Source: Bacillus carboniphilus (GTDB lineage: Bacteria > Bacillota > Bacilli > Bacillales > JC228). Taken from it: a DNA stretch of 64,000 nucleotides. The stretch is from positions 1 through 64,000 of the forward strand of contig NZ_BAAADJ010000059.1 of assembly GCF_039522365.1 (NCBI RefSeq), given 5' to 3'. A model generated the notes under the pieces. That model was not told the origin of the DNA. It ran no database searches and saw only the letters and a program-made list of their open reading frames with translations. This document shows positions 1 through 7,843 of the stretch, piece after piece (within the stretch, counting starts at the first letter, position 1; every line of letters begins with the position of its first letter). Both the position numbers and the translations under genes were made by a program.

Positions 1-26
1 GGTTTGGAAGGGGCCCCTTCCAAACC
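1..26. repeat. Perfect 26-bp palindrome at window edge
   Basis: The first 26 bases form a perfect palindrome with half-site GGTTTGGAAGGGG and no unpaired centre. The gene upstream is outside the window, so this may be the transcription terminator of the previous gene. However, no T-run follows on the plus strand, and the reverse reading runs off the window. Confidence 0.6.
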
Positions 27-100
27 AAATCAAAATCATACACATTACCAATACAAAGCTGGTTGATACTTGTAATCAATTTTACACAATATTATGGACT

Positions 101-380
101 TGACTCAATTATTGGGCTGAAGGTGCAATTCTTGGGCGGAAGGTGCAATTCTTGGGTTGAAGGTGCAATTCTCGGGCGGAAGGTGCAATTATCGGGTTGA
201 AGGTGCAATTCTTGGGCTGAAGGTGCAATTCCGTGGTTGAAGGTGCAATTCTCGGGCGGAAGGTGCAATTATCGGGTTGAAGGTGCAATTCTCGGGCGGA
301 AGGTGCAATTCCAGGGCTAAAGGTGCAATTCTCGGGCGGAAGGCGCAATTCCCGGGCTAAAGGTGCAATCCCGGACCTAA
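101..380. repeat. 20-bp tandem repeat array 1 (about 14 units)
   Basis: Fourteen consecutive units with an exact 20-bp period, of the form GAAGGTGCAATTCTCGGGCG. The AGGTGCAATT half is nearly invariant and the other half varies. From 121 to 380 no unit changes length. Alternate units often end in GCGGA, at about 131, 171, 251, 291 and 331, giving a 40-bp super-period. Because 20 is not a multiple of 3, the reverse strand reads as an open frame of repeated IAPSARELHLQ-like peptides. I treat that as a by-product. The array precedes the yrrT promoter and is related to the array at 62604-62955. Confidence 0.95.
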
Positions 381-483
381 AGAGTGAAATTTCGACCATT
401 TTTTCAAGAAAACCATAAACGATTTCCATTGTAGCTACCATTAAATTGTGTTAAAGTATTAACAAGTTTTATTTTAATTCATA

Positions 484-500
484 GTATACTCATAGGAATT
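484..500 (+). promoter_or_regulatory. Putative yrrT -10 box and CymR-like site
   Basis: TATACT at 484-489 is a good -10 box, although no clear -35 is seen at 17 bp. It is followed at 492-500 by ATAGGAATT. This fits the ATnGGAATT core remembered for CymR, the cysteine-responsive repressor of the yrrT-mccB operon in B. subtilis. The assignment is by motif and context only. Confidence 0.4.
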
Positions 501-522
501 ATATAGATTAGGGGTGCATATA

Positions 523-1167
523 GTGGGACGGGAATTTTTAGACTTGTTTGATGAGTGGGCAAAAGATTATGATCAAGCAGTTATAGGTAAGGATCCCCAG
601 TATGTAGAGGTTTTTTCAAACTATGAGCAAATCTTAAGTGAAGTAGCCAATCGTTCCTATGGAAAAGTTTTGGAATTTGGTGTAGGGACAGGTAACTTAA
701 CTAAAGTTTTATTTGACCAAGGTTATGATGTTGTAGGGATTGAGCCATCCACGGAGATGAGAAAGGTAGCAAAACAAAAACTTCCTGCGCATATTCCGAT
801 AAAAGAGGGCGACTTCTTAACATTTCCTTTAGAGAAAGACGTTACTACCATTGTAAGTAGTTATGCTTTTCATCATTTAACCGATGAGGAGAAAGAGAAA
901 GCTTTCAACATATACTCGAGCCTTTTAAAAAAACAGGGGAAAGTTGTATTCGCTGATACTATGTTTGAATCGGATCGTGCTTTTACTACAATAATAGAAG
1001 AAGCGAAAGAAAAAGGGTATAATCGCCTAGCAGAGGATTTATTATCCGAGTATTATACAACGATACCAAACTTAAAAAGGATAGCTGAGGATACTGGCTT
1101 TACGGTTCATTTTACTCAGCTTAATGATTTTGTTTGGATCCTTGATGCAACGAAAGTGAAGGATTAA
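523..1167 (+). CDS. yrrT: Class I SAM-dependent methyltransferase YrrT
   Basis: A 214-aa cytosolic methyltransferase with the SAM-binding glycine motif LEFGVGTGN near residue 50. It is the first gene of the methionine-to-cysteine salvage operon, and in B. subtilis yrrT heads the same CymR-controlled operon. The substrate is not established; it may generate the S-adenosylhomocysteine used by the next gene. A GTG start at 523 is chosen over GTG at 514 because AGGGG lies 8 bp upstream and the family begins MGREF. Operon membership is clear from close spacing and the shared direction of the genes down to yrhC. Confidence 0.9.
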   Translation: MGREFLDLFDEWAKDYDQAVIGKDPQYVEVFSNYEQILSEVANRSYGKVLEFGVGTGNLTKVLFDQGYDVVGIEPSTEMRKVAKQKLPAHIPIKEGDFLTFPLEKDVTTIVSSYAFHHLTDEEKEKAFNIYSSLLKKQGKVVFADTMFESDRAFTTIIEEAKEKGYNRLAEDLLSEYYTTIPNLKRIAEDTGFTVHFTQLNDFVWILDATKVKD

Positions 1168-1217
1168 GGTAACACCTCTCTTTTGTTTAAAAACTTGAGT
1201 AGAAAGTGGGATTAGTA

Positions 1218-1910
1218 ATGAAAGTAGCAATTATCGGAGCAATGGAAGAAGAAGTCGTTATATTAAGAGAAAGAATGACAGATACAACTGTGTTAAATGT
1301 AGCAGGTTGTGAGTTTACAGAAGGTACTCTAGAAGGTGTTCAGGTCATTCTGTCCAAATCAGGTATTGGAAAAGTAAATGCAGCCATGTCCACTTCGCTT
1401 TTACTACAAATATATAAACCAGATTTTGTTTTAAACACTGGCTCTGCTGGAGGTTTTAATCCTGAGCTTGAGGTTGGAGATTTAGTCATTTCAACTGAAG
1501 TTCGTCACCATGACGTTGATGTGACTGTTTTTAATTATGAATATGGTCAAGTACCGGGTCTTCCAGCCGCTTTTGTTGCGGATGAAAGACTCATTACGAT
1601 TGCTGAGAAAGTAGCTAAAAATATGAAGGATGTTCAAACTGTTAAGGGTCTAATTGCAACAGGTGATTCGTTTATGAACGACCCTGAGAGAGTGCGATTC
1701 GTTAGAGAAAAGTTCCCAGCTTTACAAGCTTCTGAAATGGAAGCAGCAGCGATTGCACAAGTTTCTCATTTGTTTGGAGTGCCATTTCTAATCATTCGAG
1801 CACTTTCAGATATCGCTGGTCAGGAGTCTAATGTTTCATTTGAACAATTCCTCGATAAAGCTGCAAAGCATTCAGCAGAACTAATAGTGAATATCATCAA
1901 AGAGATTTAA
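1218..1910 (+). CDS. mtnN: 5'-methylthioadenosine/S-adenosylhomocysteine nucleosidase
   Basis: A 230-aa nucleosidase that removes adenine from methylthioadenosine, S-adenosylhomocysteine and 5'-deoxyadenosine, feeding methionine salvage and, through LuxS, homocysteine. The N-terminus IGAMEEEV, the central NTGSAGG and the C-terminal EMEAAA and ALSDIAG motifs are those of the MTA/SAH nucleosidase family, and the length is normal. ATG at 1218 is preferred over GTG at 1206 because family members begin [10 protein letters not shown] and a GTGGGA-like ribosome site precedes it. It is the second gene of the salvage operon. Confidence 0.96.
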   Translation: MKVAIIGAMEEEVVILRERMTDTTVLNVAGCEFTEGTLEGVQVILSKSGIGKVNAAMSTSLLLQIYKPDFVLNTGSAGGFNPELEVGDLVISTEVRHHDVDVTVFNYEYGQVPGLPAAFVADERLITIAEKVAKNMKDVQTVKGLIATGDSFMNDPERVRFVREKFPALQASEMEAAAIAQVSHLFGVPFLIIRALSDIAGQESNVSFEQFLDKAAKHSAELIVNIIKEI

Positions 1911-1939
1911 GGACAAATGTGCAGTAAGAGGTGAAATCA

Positions 1940-4001
<2,062 letters not shown>

Positions 4002-4038
4002 TCTGTTCTAAGTGAGAAGTAAAATTAACTAAAATAAG

Positions 4039-4078
4039 CAAGGCTACAGGTTCCGACTCAACTTGTAGCCTTGTTTTT
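4039..4078 (+). terminator. Intrinsic terminator after mccB
   Basis: CAAGGCTACA pairs with TGTAGCCTTG across a 15-base loop and is followed by TTTTT. Confidence 0.85.
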
Positions 4079-4179
4079 AAGTGAAAACCTTTCTAGTTCT
4101 TCCTTTTATTACAAGAGAGAATTCTAGCCTACTATGTTATGATTTTAATAGAACTTTTTTCTACTGGTAGGTGAAGGAT

Positions 4180-4434
4180 ATGAAAAAACAGATGAAAGAT
4201 CTTCAAGGGAAAGTTGAGGATTATCAAAGGTTTGCCTATATATTGTTAGCTGTTAGTGGTTTTTTCTATTTCGGAGCTGTAATCCCTACCATTCAAAAAA
4301 CTGAGTTTGTGTTAACATTGCTCATGGTAGGTACTCTTGTTATGATTGTAGCTGCAACAGCCAGTTTACTATACGCTAAACGTTGTAAAAGTACTCTTCT
4401 TCAATTAGAGGAAGAACAAAATATAAATAATTAA
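4180..4434 (+). CDS. yrhC: YrhC family small membrane protein
   Basis: An 84-aa protein with two predicted transmembrane helices, at roughly residues 18-40 and 46-67, flanked by charged ends. It matches YrhC in sequence character and in position after mccB, as in B. subtilis. No function is known. ATG at 4180 is chosen because AGGTGAAGGA lies directly upstream; GTG at 4171 overlaps that site. It is followed by a terminator. Confidence 0.85.
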   Translation: MKKQMKDLQGKVEDYQRFAYILLAVSGFFYFGAVIPTIQKTEFVLTLLMVGTLVMIVAATASLLYAKRCKSTLLQLEEEQNINN

Positions 4435-4439
4435 CGGTT

Positions 4440-4470
4440 AGAAGTCAACAAATGTTGGCTTCTTTTTTTG
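4440..4470 (+). terminator. Intrinsic terminator after yrhC
   Basis: GAAGTCAAC pairs with GTTGGCTTC around a short loop and is followed by seven T. It closes the sulfur operon. Confidence 0.88.
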
Positions 4471-4532
4471 GCATTATAAACCGTTAAAAACAGGTTATTT
4501 AACCAATTTTTATTTTTTTAGGAAAAAAGTGG

Positions 4533-4561
4533 TTTACAAACGGTACTCATGTGTATATAAT
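4533..4561 (+). promoter_or_regulatory. Consensus sigma-A promoter for 27-aa peptide gene
   Basis: TTTACA at 4533-4538, 17 bp, then TATAAT at 4556-4561. Transcription would start near 4568, just ahead of the strong AAGGAGG ribosome site of the 27-codon ORF, and end at the terminator at 4711-4744. Confidence 0.8.
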
Positions 4562-4596
4562 TAGCAATGGAGATTAAGAAAAGGAGGTCGAATGAC

Positions 4597-4680
4597 ATGA
4601 AAAAGTTAGTTAACTTCAAAATTGGAACTACAATTTCATATGAAACACCTTACGTAATCGACCTCGGTATAAGTTTGTAA
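4597..4680 (+). CDS. Predicted 27-aa peptide, function unknown
   Basis: A 27-codon ORF from ATG at 4597 to TAA at 4680. It has AAGGAGG nine bases upstream, a consensus promoter at 4533-4561 and a strong terminator about 30 bases downstream, so it looks like a complete monocistronic gene. The N-terminus is Lys-rich (MKKLVNFKIG). Residues 15-24 are Y-E-T-P-Y-V-I-D-L-G, which fits the YxxPx(L/V)xxxG spacing of lasso-peptide leaders, but the protein ends three residues later with no core region. A two-codon ORF (ATG ACA TGA at 4592-4600) overlaps its start. I do not recognise the family; it could also be a regulatory leader peptide. Confidence 0.6.
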   Translation: MKKLVNFKIGTTISYETPYVIDLGISL

Positions 4681-4710
4681 TTGGTTATGTCTACACAATA
4701 TGACTATAAC

Positions 4711-4744
4711 GCCGCAGGGACTACGTATCCTTGCGGCTTTTTTG
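4711..4744 (+). terminator. Strong terminator after 27-aa ORF
   Basis: GCCGCAGGGA pairs with TCCTTGCGGC across a 7-base loop, followed by six T. Confidence 0.92.
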
Positions 4745-4766
4745 TGCCCATATATGGGTCTCATTA

Positions 4767-4797
4767 AAGCGCGGGGAAACTTTCCTGCGCTTTTTTA
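4767..4797 (+). terminator. Second terminator before yrzI
   Basis: AAGCGCGGGGAAA and the following CTTTCCTGCGCTT form a hairpin ending in six T. It lies only about 20 bases after the previous terminator, giving a double stop before yrzI. Confidence 0.8.
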
Positions 4798-4865
4798 TGC
4801 CTAAAAACGTGTGTAGATCAAATCAAACCATAATCTCAAATAAAGATAGAAGGAGGAAACCCGTC

Positions 4866-5009
4866 ATGACATTTCAATTTTTATTCTTTACGATTACTGT
4901 TCAGAAGCGTAAAAAAACCGTGGAACAGTACAGACGTGAAGCACAAGTTCAAGAAATCTACGATGAAATGAAATATCGTTACCTTGAACATTTTACCCGT
5001 ATTGGTTAA
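4866..5009 (+). CDS. yrzI: YrzI family small protein
   Basis: A 47-aa protein beginning MTFQFLFFTITVQKRKK, then a charged helix (EQYRREAQVQEIYDEMK). This hydrophobic-start and basic-turn pattern is that of the YrzI family, found at the same position after yrhC in B. subtilis. ATG at 4866 has AGGAGGAAA eight bases upstream. A longer in-frame start at 4731 lies inside a terminator and is rejected. The function is unknown. An 18-codon ORF with its own ribosome site follows before the next terminator. Confidence 0.82.
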   Translation: MTFQFLFFTITVQKRKKTVEQYRREAQVQEIYDEMKYRYLEHFTRIG

Positions 5010-5049
5010 TCAACAACAATAATAAAAAGAGAAGAGAGGAGAGATTTTA

Positions 5050-5106
5050 ATGATTGGTTTTACATTTTTAAAGTTTGGAATTCTTATGGAGATGGATACA
5101 GCTTAG
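5050..5106 (+). CDS. Possible 18-aa peptide downstream of yrzI
   Basis: An 18-codon ORF starting MIGFTFLKFGILMEMDTA, with GAGAGGAGAG about eight bases before its ATG and a strong terminator starting three bases after its stop. It shares the yrzI transcript. The hydrophobic start resembles the N-terminus of YrzI itself. Its coding status rests only on the ribosome site and its placement between yrzI and the terminator. Confidence 0.4.
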   Translation: MIGFTFLKFGILMEMDTA

Positions 5107-5108
5107 CT

Positions 5109-5146
5109 AAAGAGCAGCTTCACGGGAAGCTGCTCTTTTATTTTTA
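5109..5146 (+). terminator. Terminator of yrzI transcript
   Basis: AAAGAGCAGCTTC and GAAGCTGCTCTTT form a 12-13 bp stem followed by a T-rich tail. Confidence 0.92.
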
Positions 5147-5201
5147 AGTACATAGTCATTATTTCCTACAAATGGATGGTAATACCAGACTCTTTCTTTT
5201 A

Positions 5202-5211
5202 ATGGACAGAC
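5202..5211 (+). promoter_or_regulatory. Candidate SpoIIID box upstream of sigK
   Basis: ATGGACAGAC matches the SpoIIID consensus WWRRACARNY at every position and lies about 65 bases before sigK, which SpoIIID activates in B. subtilis. I could not assign the sigma-E promoter elements confidently. Confidence 0.4.
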
Positions 5212-5275
5212 ACAAAACTGAAATAAAAACATATTTATAGGTTATAGGCGAATGTCTTAGAGGAGAGGTGACGGA

Positions 5276-5989
5276 ATGTCTGGTATCATAGCAGCATTGT
5301 CCTACTTAATGAAGGAGCTTATTTTTCTTGTTTCTTATGTGAAAAATAATGCCTTTCCACAGCCCTTATCTGCTAGTGAAGAAAGGAAATACTTACGCAA
5401 AATGGCAGAAGGGGATGAGGAAGCCAGAAACCTGTTAATCGAGCATAATCTAAGGCTAGTGGCTCATATTGTAAAAAAATTTGAAAATACTGGCGAGGAT
5501 GTTGAGGATCTCATCTCAATTGGAACCATTGGTTTAATCAAAGCTATCGAAAGTTATTCGGAAGGCAAGGGAACAAAGCTTGCTACCTATGCTGCTCGTT
5601 GTATTGAAAATGAAATACTTATGCACCTTCGTGCACTAAAGAAAACGAAAAAAGATGTTTCTTTACATGACCCTATTGGTCAGGATAAGGAAGGAAATGA
5701 AATCAGTTTAATTGATGTTTTAAAATCTGAATCAGAAGACGTAATCGAAACCATCCAGTTAAATATGGAGCTTGAAAAAGTGAAGGAATATATTGATGTC
5801 TTGGATGGGCGAGAAAAAGAAGTGATTGTTGGACGCTTTGGCCTTGATCTTCAAAAGGAAAAGACACAAAGAGAAATAGCAAAAGAACTAGGTATTTCAA
5901 GAAGCTATGTTTCTAGAATTGAGAAGAGAGCACTTATGAAAATGTTTCATGAGTTTTACCGTGCTGAAAAAGAAAAAAAGGGTAAATAG
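5276..5989 (+). CDS. sigK: Sporulation sigma factor SigK precursor, uninterrupted
   Basis: A 237-aa mother-cell sigma factor for late sporulation (coat and cortex genes). The first 20 residues are the hydrophobic pro-sequence, ending FLVS before YVKNNAF; in B. subtilis SpoIVFB cleaves at this point to activate pro-sigma-K. Region 2 ([32 protein letters not shown]) and region 4 ([21 protein letters not shown]) are intact. The gene is continuous, so there is no skin-type element and activation needs no excision here. GGAGAGGTGA precedes ATG at 5276. A bidirectional terminator follows. Confidence 0.97.
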   Translation: MSGIIAALSYLMKELIFLVSYVKNNAFPQPLSASEERKYLRKMAEGDEEARNLLIEHNLRLVAHIVKKFENTGEDVEDLISIGTIGLIKAIESYSEGKGTKLATYAARCIENEILMHLRALKKTKKDVSLHDPIGQDKEGNEISLIDVLKSESEDVIETIQLNMELEKVKEYIDVLDGREKEVIVGRFGLDLQKEKTQREIAKELGISRSYVSRIEKRALMKMFHEFYRAEKEKKGK

Positions 5990-6017
5990 AAAAAGGGCTG
6001 CCGATGCAGCCCTTTTC
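5990..6017. terminator. Bidirectional terminator between sigK and lipoprotein gene
   Basis: AAAAGGGCTGC-CGAT-GCAGCCCTTTT, T-rich on both strands, serving convergent genes. Confidence 0.88.
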
Positions 6018-6023
6018 ATATTC

Positions 6024-6986
6024 TTACATTTTTCCATCTTGTATTAAAGGCTTCCAGTTTTCTCCACGGTCTGTTGTTTGAAGGATATCTGGGTCATAGG
6101 TAACTATGGAGAATTGGTTTGGGTTTTGTTGAGAAACCGCAATGTAAGTAATAGGATTATCATAATCCAAGTATGGAATGGGTAATGGGGTGGATTTTTT
6201 ATTACTCAAATTGAAACTGTGAAGTCCAATATCTCCCTCATCACTAACCGTTGCATAAATTATTTCCTCTTCCGAAAAAGCAAGGGCTGTAATCATACCT
6301 TCCGTCCATTTAGAAAAGGTATCTCCAGCATTTTCGGAAACAAAGAGACCTTCTCTGGTTGCTAAAGCAACCATTTCTCCGTTAGAAGGGTGTACAGCTA
6401 TCATGCCATATGTATCCGCATCGAAACCTGCCATAATGGGTTTATTCCAGTCCCCTCCTCCATCTGAAGAATGGTAGAAGCCTGTGTTTAGTGATGAATT
6501 TGCCTGTTCATTGATGATATAGACATCTTGACCAGAATAACTCGCTCCTAAAAAATGAAAATCGGATTCTCCGTGGAATTTAATAAGGTTAAGTTCCTCT
6601 CCGTATTGGTCAGCCTTAATGAGTCCAAGAGGATCTTTTAAGGATGAGTCATTATTAGGGTGACCGCTTGAATAAAAGCCGTCCTTCGTCACTTGAAAGC
6701 CCATATAATCATGGAGGTTTTTCGTGGTCTCAAACCAGGAAGCAGATACATCTCGATAAACTTTAATTCCGTTATGTGTAGCAACCAGGAGTTCATTTTC
6801 ATCGTTATATCCAATTCCATGAACATGTTCTATCGTTAATTCATCCGTCTCAACTAAAAATGGTTGGTTGGATTCTTCAGAGTTTTCTATGGTTTCCTGT
6901 TGTGTGTCCTCCTTTGGAGTACTGTCGTCTGCCGAACAGGAGGCAAGGAACAGAATGCTAAAAGTAAAAATTGTCCATTTTCTCAT
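6024..6986 (-). CDS. BNR/sortilin-like repeat lipoprotein (F510_1955 type)
   Basis: A 320-aa predicted lipoprotein. It has a signal peptide with lipobox LASC near residues 14-17, then an acidic Ser/Thr/Glu linker, then a beta-propeller-like domain with repeated sialidase/BNR-style motifs (HSSDGGGDW, VSENAGDTFSKW, QTTDRGENW). It resembles the Bacillaceae proteins called F510_1955 family glycosylhydrolase; enzymatic activity is not evident from the sequence. It should sit on the outer face of the membrane. The gene is monocistronic, convergent with sigK, and starts at ATG 6986 with a GAGGTG ribosome site. Confidence 0.75.
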   Translation of the reverse strand: MRKWTIFTFSILFLASCSADDSTPKEDTQQETIENSEESNQPFLVETDELTIEHVHGIGYNDENELLVATHNGIKVYRDVSASWFETTKNLHDYMGFQVTKDGFYSSGHPNNDSSLKDPLGLIKADQYGEELNLIKFHGESDFHFLGASYSGQDVYIINEQANSSLNTGFYHSSDGGGDWNKPIMAGFDADTYGMIAVHPSNGEMVALATREGLFVSENAGDTFSKWTEGMITALAFSEEEIIYATVSDEGDIGLHSFNLSNKKSTPLPIPYLDYDNPITYIAVSQQNPNQFSIVTYDPDILQTTDRGENWKPLIQDGKM

Positions 6987-7202
6987 CAGTGTTACACCTC
7001 TTACTAGCTAAGATTGCATTAACAATTACTAAGTGTAATGTAATGGCTTAACTCTGTACTTACAAGATTGTAGTCAATAGCCACAAATTCGCTTCTACAT
7101 TTCTTAGTATCGCCATGCATCTACCACTATAAGCGAAAATGGACAAAAAATCATGTGAACAATTTGAGAATTTTGTAGAATAAAAGTGGGGAGTGGGGAG
7201 GA

Positions 7203-7352
7203 TTAACTCGATAAATAATCTTTTTTAATATCCTTTACTTTCACTGTTGTCTTGCCTTTTCCATTACAAATCGGGCACTTTTTTGTAAGCATACCATAAG
7301 ATTTAATAGATCCGGCTCCGTTACATTTTTTACAGATAGCAATTAGCTTCAT
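7203..7352 (-). CDS. 49-aa DnaJ-type Cys-rich zinc-binding protein
   Basis: A 49-aa protein with two CxxCxGxG-type motifs (CKKCNGAG near residues 7-14 and CPICNGKG near 26-33), the zinc-binding unit of the DnaJ central domain, then a lysine-rich tail. It probably binds one zinc ion. ATG at 7352 is chosen because AAGGGAG lies 7 bases before it; a longer frame from 7475 runs through untranslated-looking sequence. No partner gene is evident and no function is known. Confidence 0.75.
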   Translation of the reverse strand: MKLIAICKKCNGAGSIKSYGMLTKKCPICNGKGKTTVKVKDIKKDYLSS

Positions 7353-7532
7353 AGGAACACTCCCTTCTTTTAGTTTGAAAATTCTAACTTTACATATTAT
7401 TATATGAAAATTCTGGAACCATGTGTAGTATGGAAATCTTACATAATATAAACTTGTGACTTTTTTGATGCCCAAACATAATAGTCGTTTGTCTCATATT
7501 ATATAGGGAGAAATTAAATAGGAGGGACGACT

Positions 7533-7673
7533 ATGCCATATGCTTTTCCGTACGGTTATCCTCCAGCACCATATCCTGTATACACGTATAACGCAGGTGG
7601 AGCATACTTTGCATTAGTGATTGTATTGCTTGTATTATTGCTAATCTTTGGTGGTTGGTGGTGTTACCGTTAA
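7533..7673 (+). CDS. YjcZ-type small sporulation membrane protein
   Basis: A 46-aa protein with a Tyr/Pro-rich N-terminus (PYAFPYGYPPAPYPVYTY), then one hydrophobic helix (FALVIVLLVLLLIFGGWW) and a short C-terminal Cys-Tyr-Arg. This build, with the helix ending in FGGWW, is that of the YjcZ family of small sporulation-linked peptides. ATG at 7533 follows AGGAGGGAC. A terminator follows at 7700. It may be a spore coat or membrane peptide; the role is inferred from the family only. Confidence 0.75.
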   Translation: MPYAFPYGYPPAPYPVYTYNAGGAYFALVIVLLVLLLIFGGWWCYR

Positions 7674-7699
7674 AGCGTGTAAAACATGAGTCATTCTTT

Positions 7700-7738
7700 C
7701 AGGAGGTTGTGCTTATTCTGAGTGCCACCTCCTTTTTT
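7700..7738 (+). terminator. Terminator after YjcZ-like gene
   Basis: AGGAGGT pairs with ACCTCCT across a long loop with partial extra pairing, followed by TTTTTT. Confidence 0.75.
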
Positions 7739-7843
7739 GCACTTTAACGTATTACGAAATATAAGGGTTACGAAATAAATGATTAGTAATTTTGTAGAAA
7801 TCATCTTATAATAAAGATAATTCTATCAATGGGAGGGATTGTT

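Noticed and set aside
101-380. CRISPR array
   Set aside because: Units are directly adjacent with no unique spacers, and no cas genes are present.
109-441. Minus-strand 110-aa open frame across array 1
   Set aside because: It is only the 20-bp repeat read in frame (60-bp super-period), has no ribosome site and no recognisable domain.
4731-4865. Long N-terminal extension of yrzI
   Set aside because: The extended frame runs through two transcription terminators; ATG at 4866 has a strong ribosome site and matches the family.
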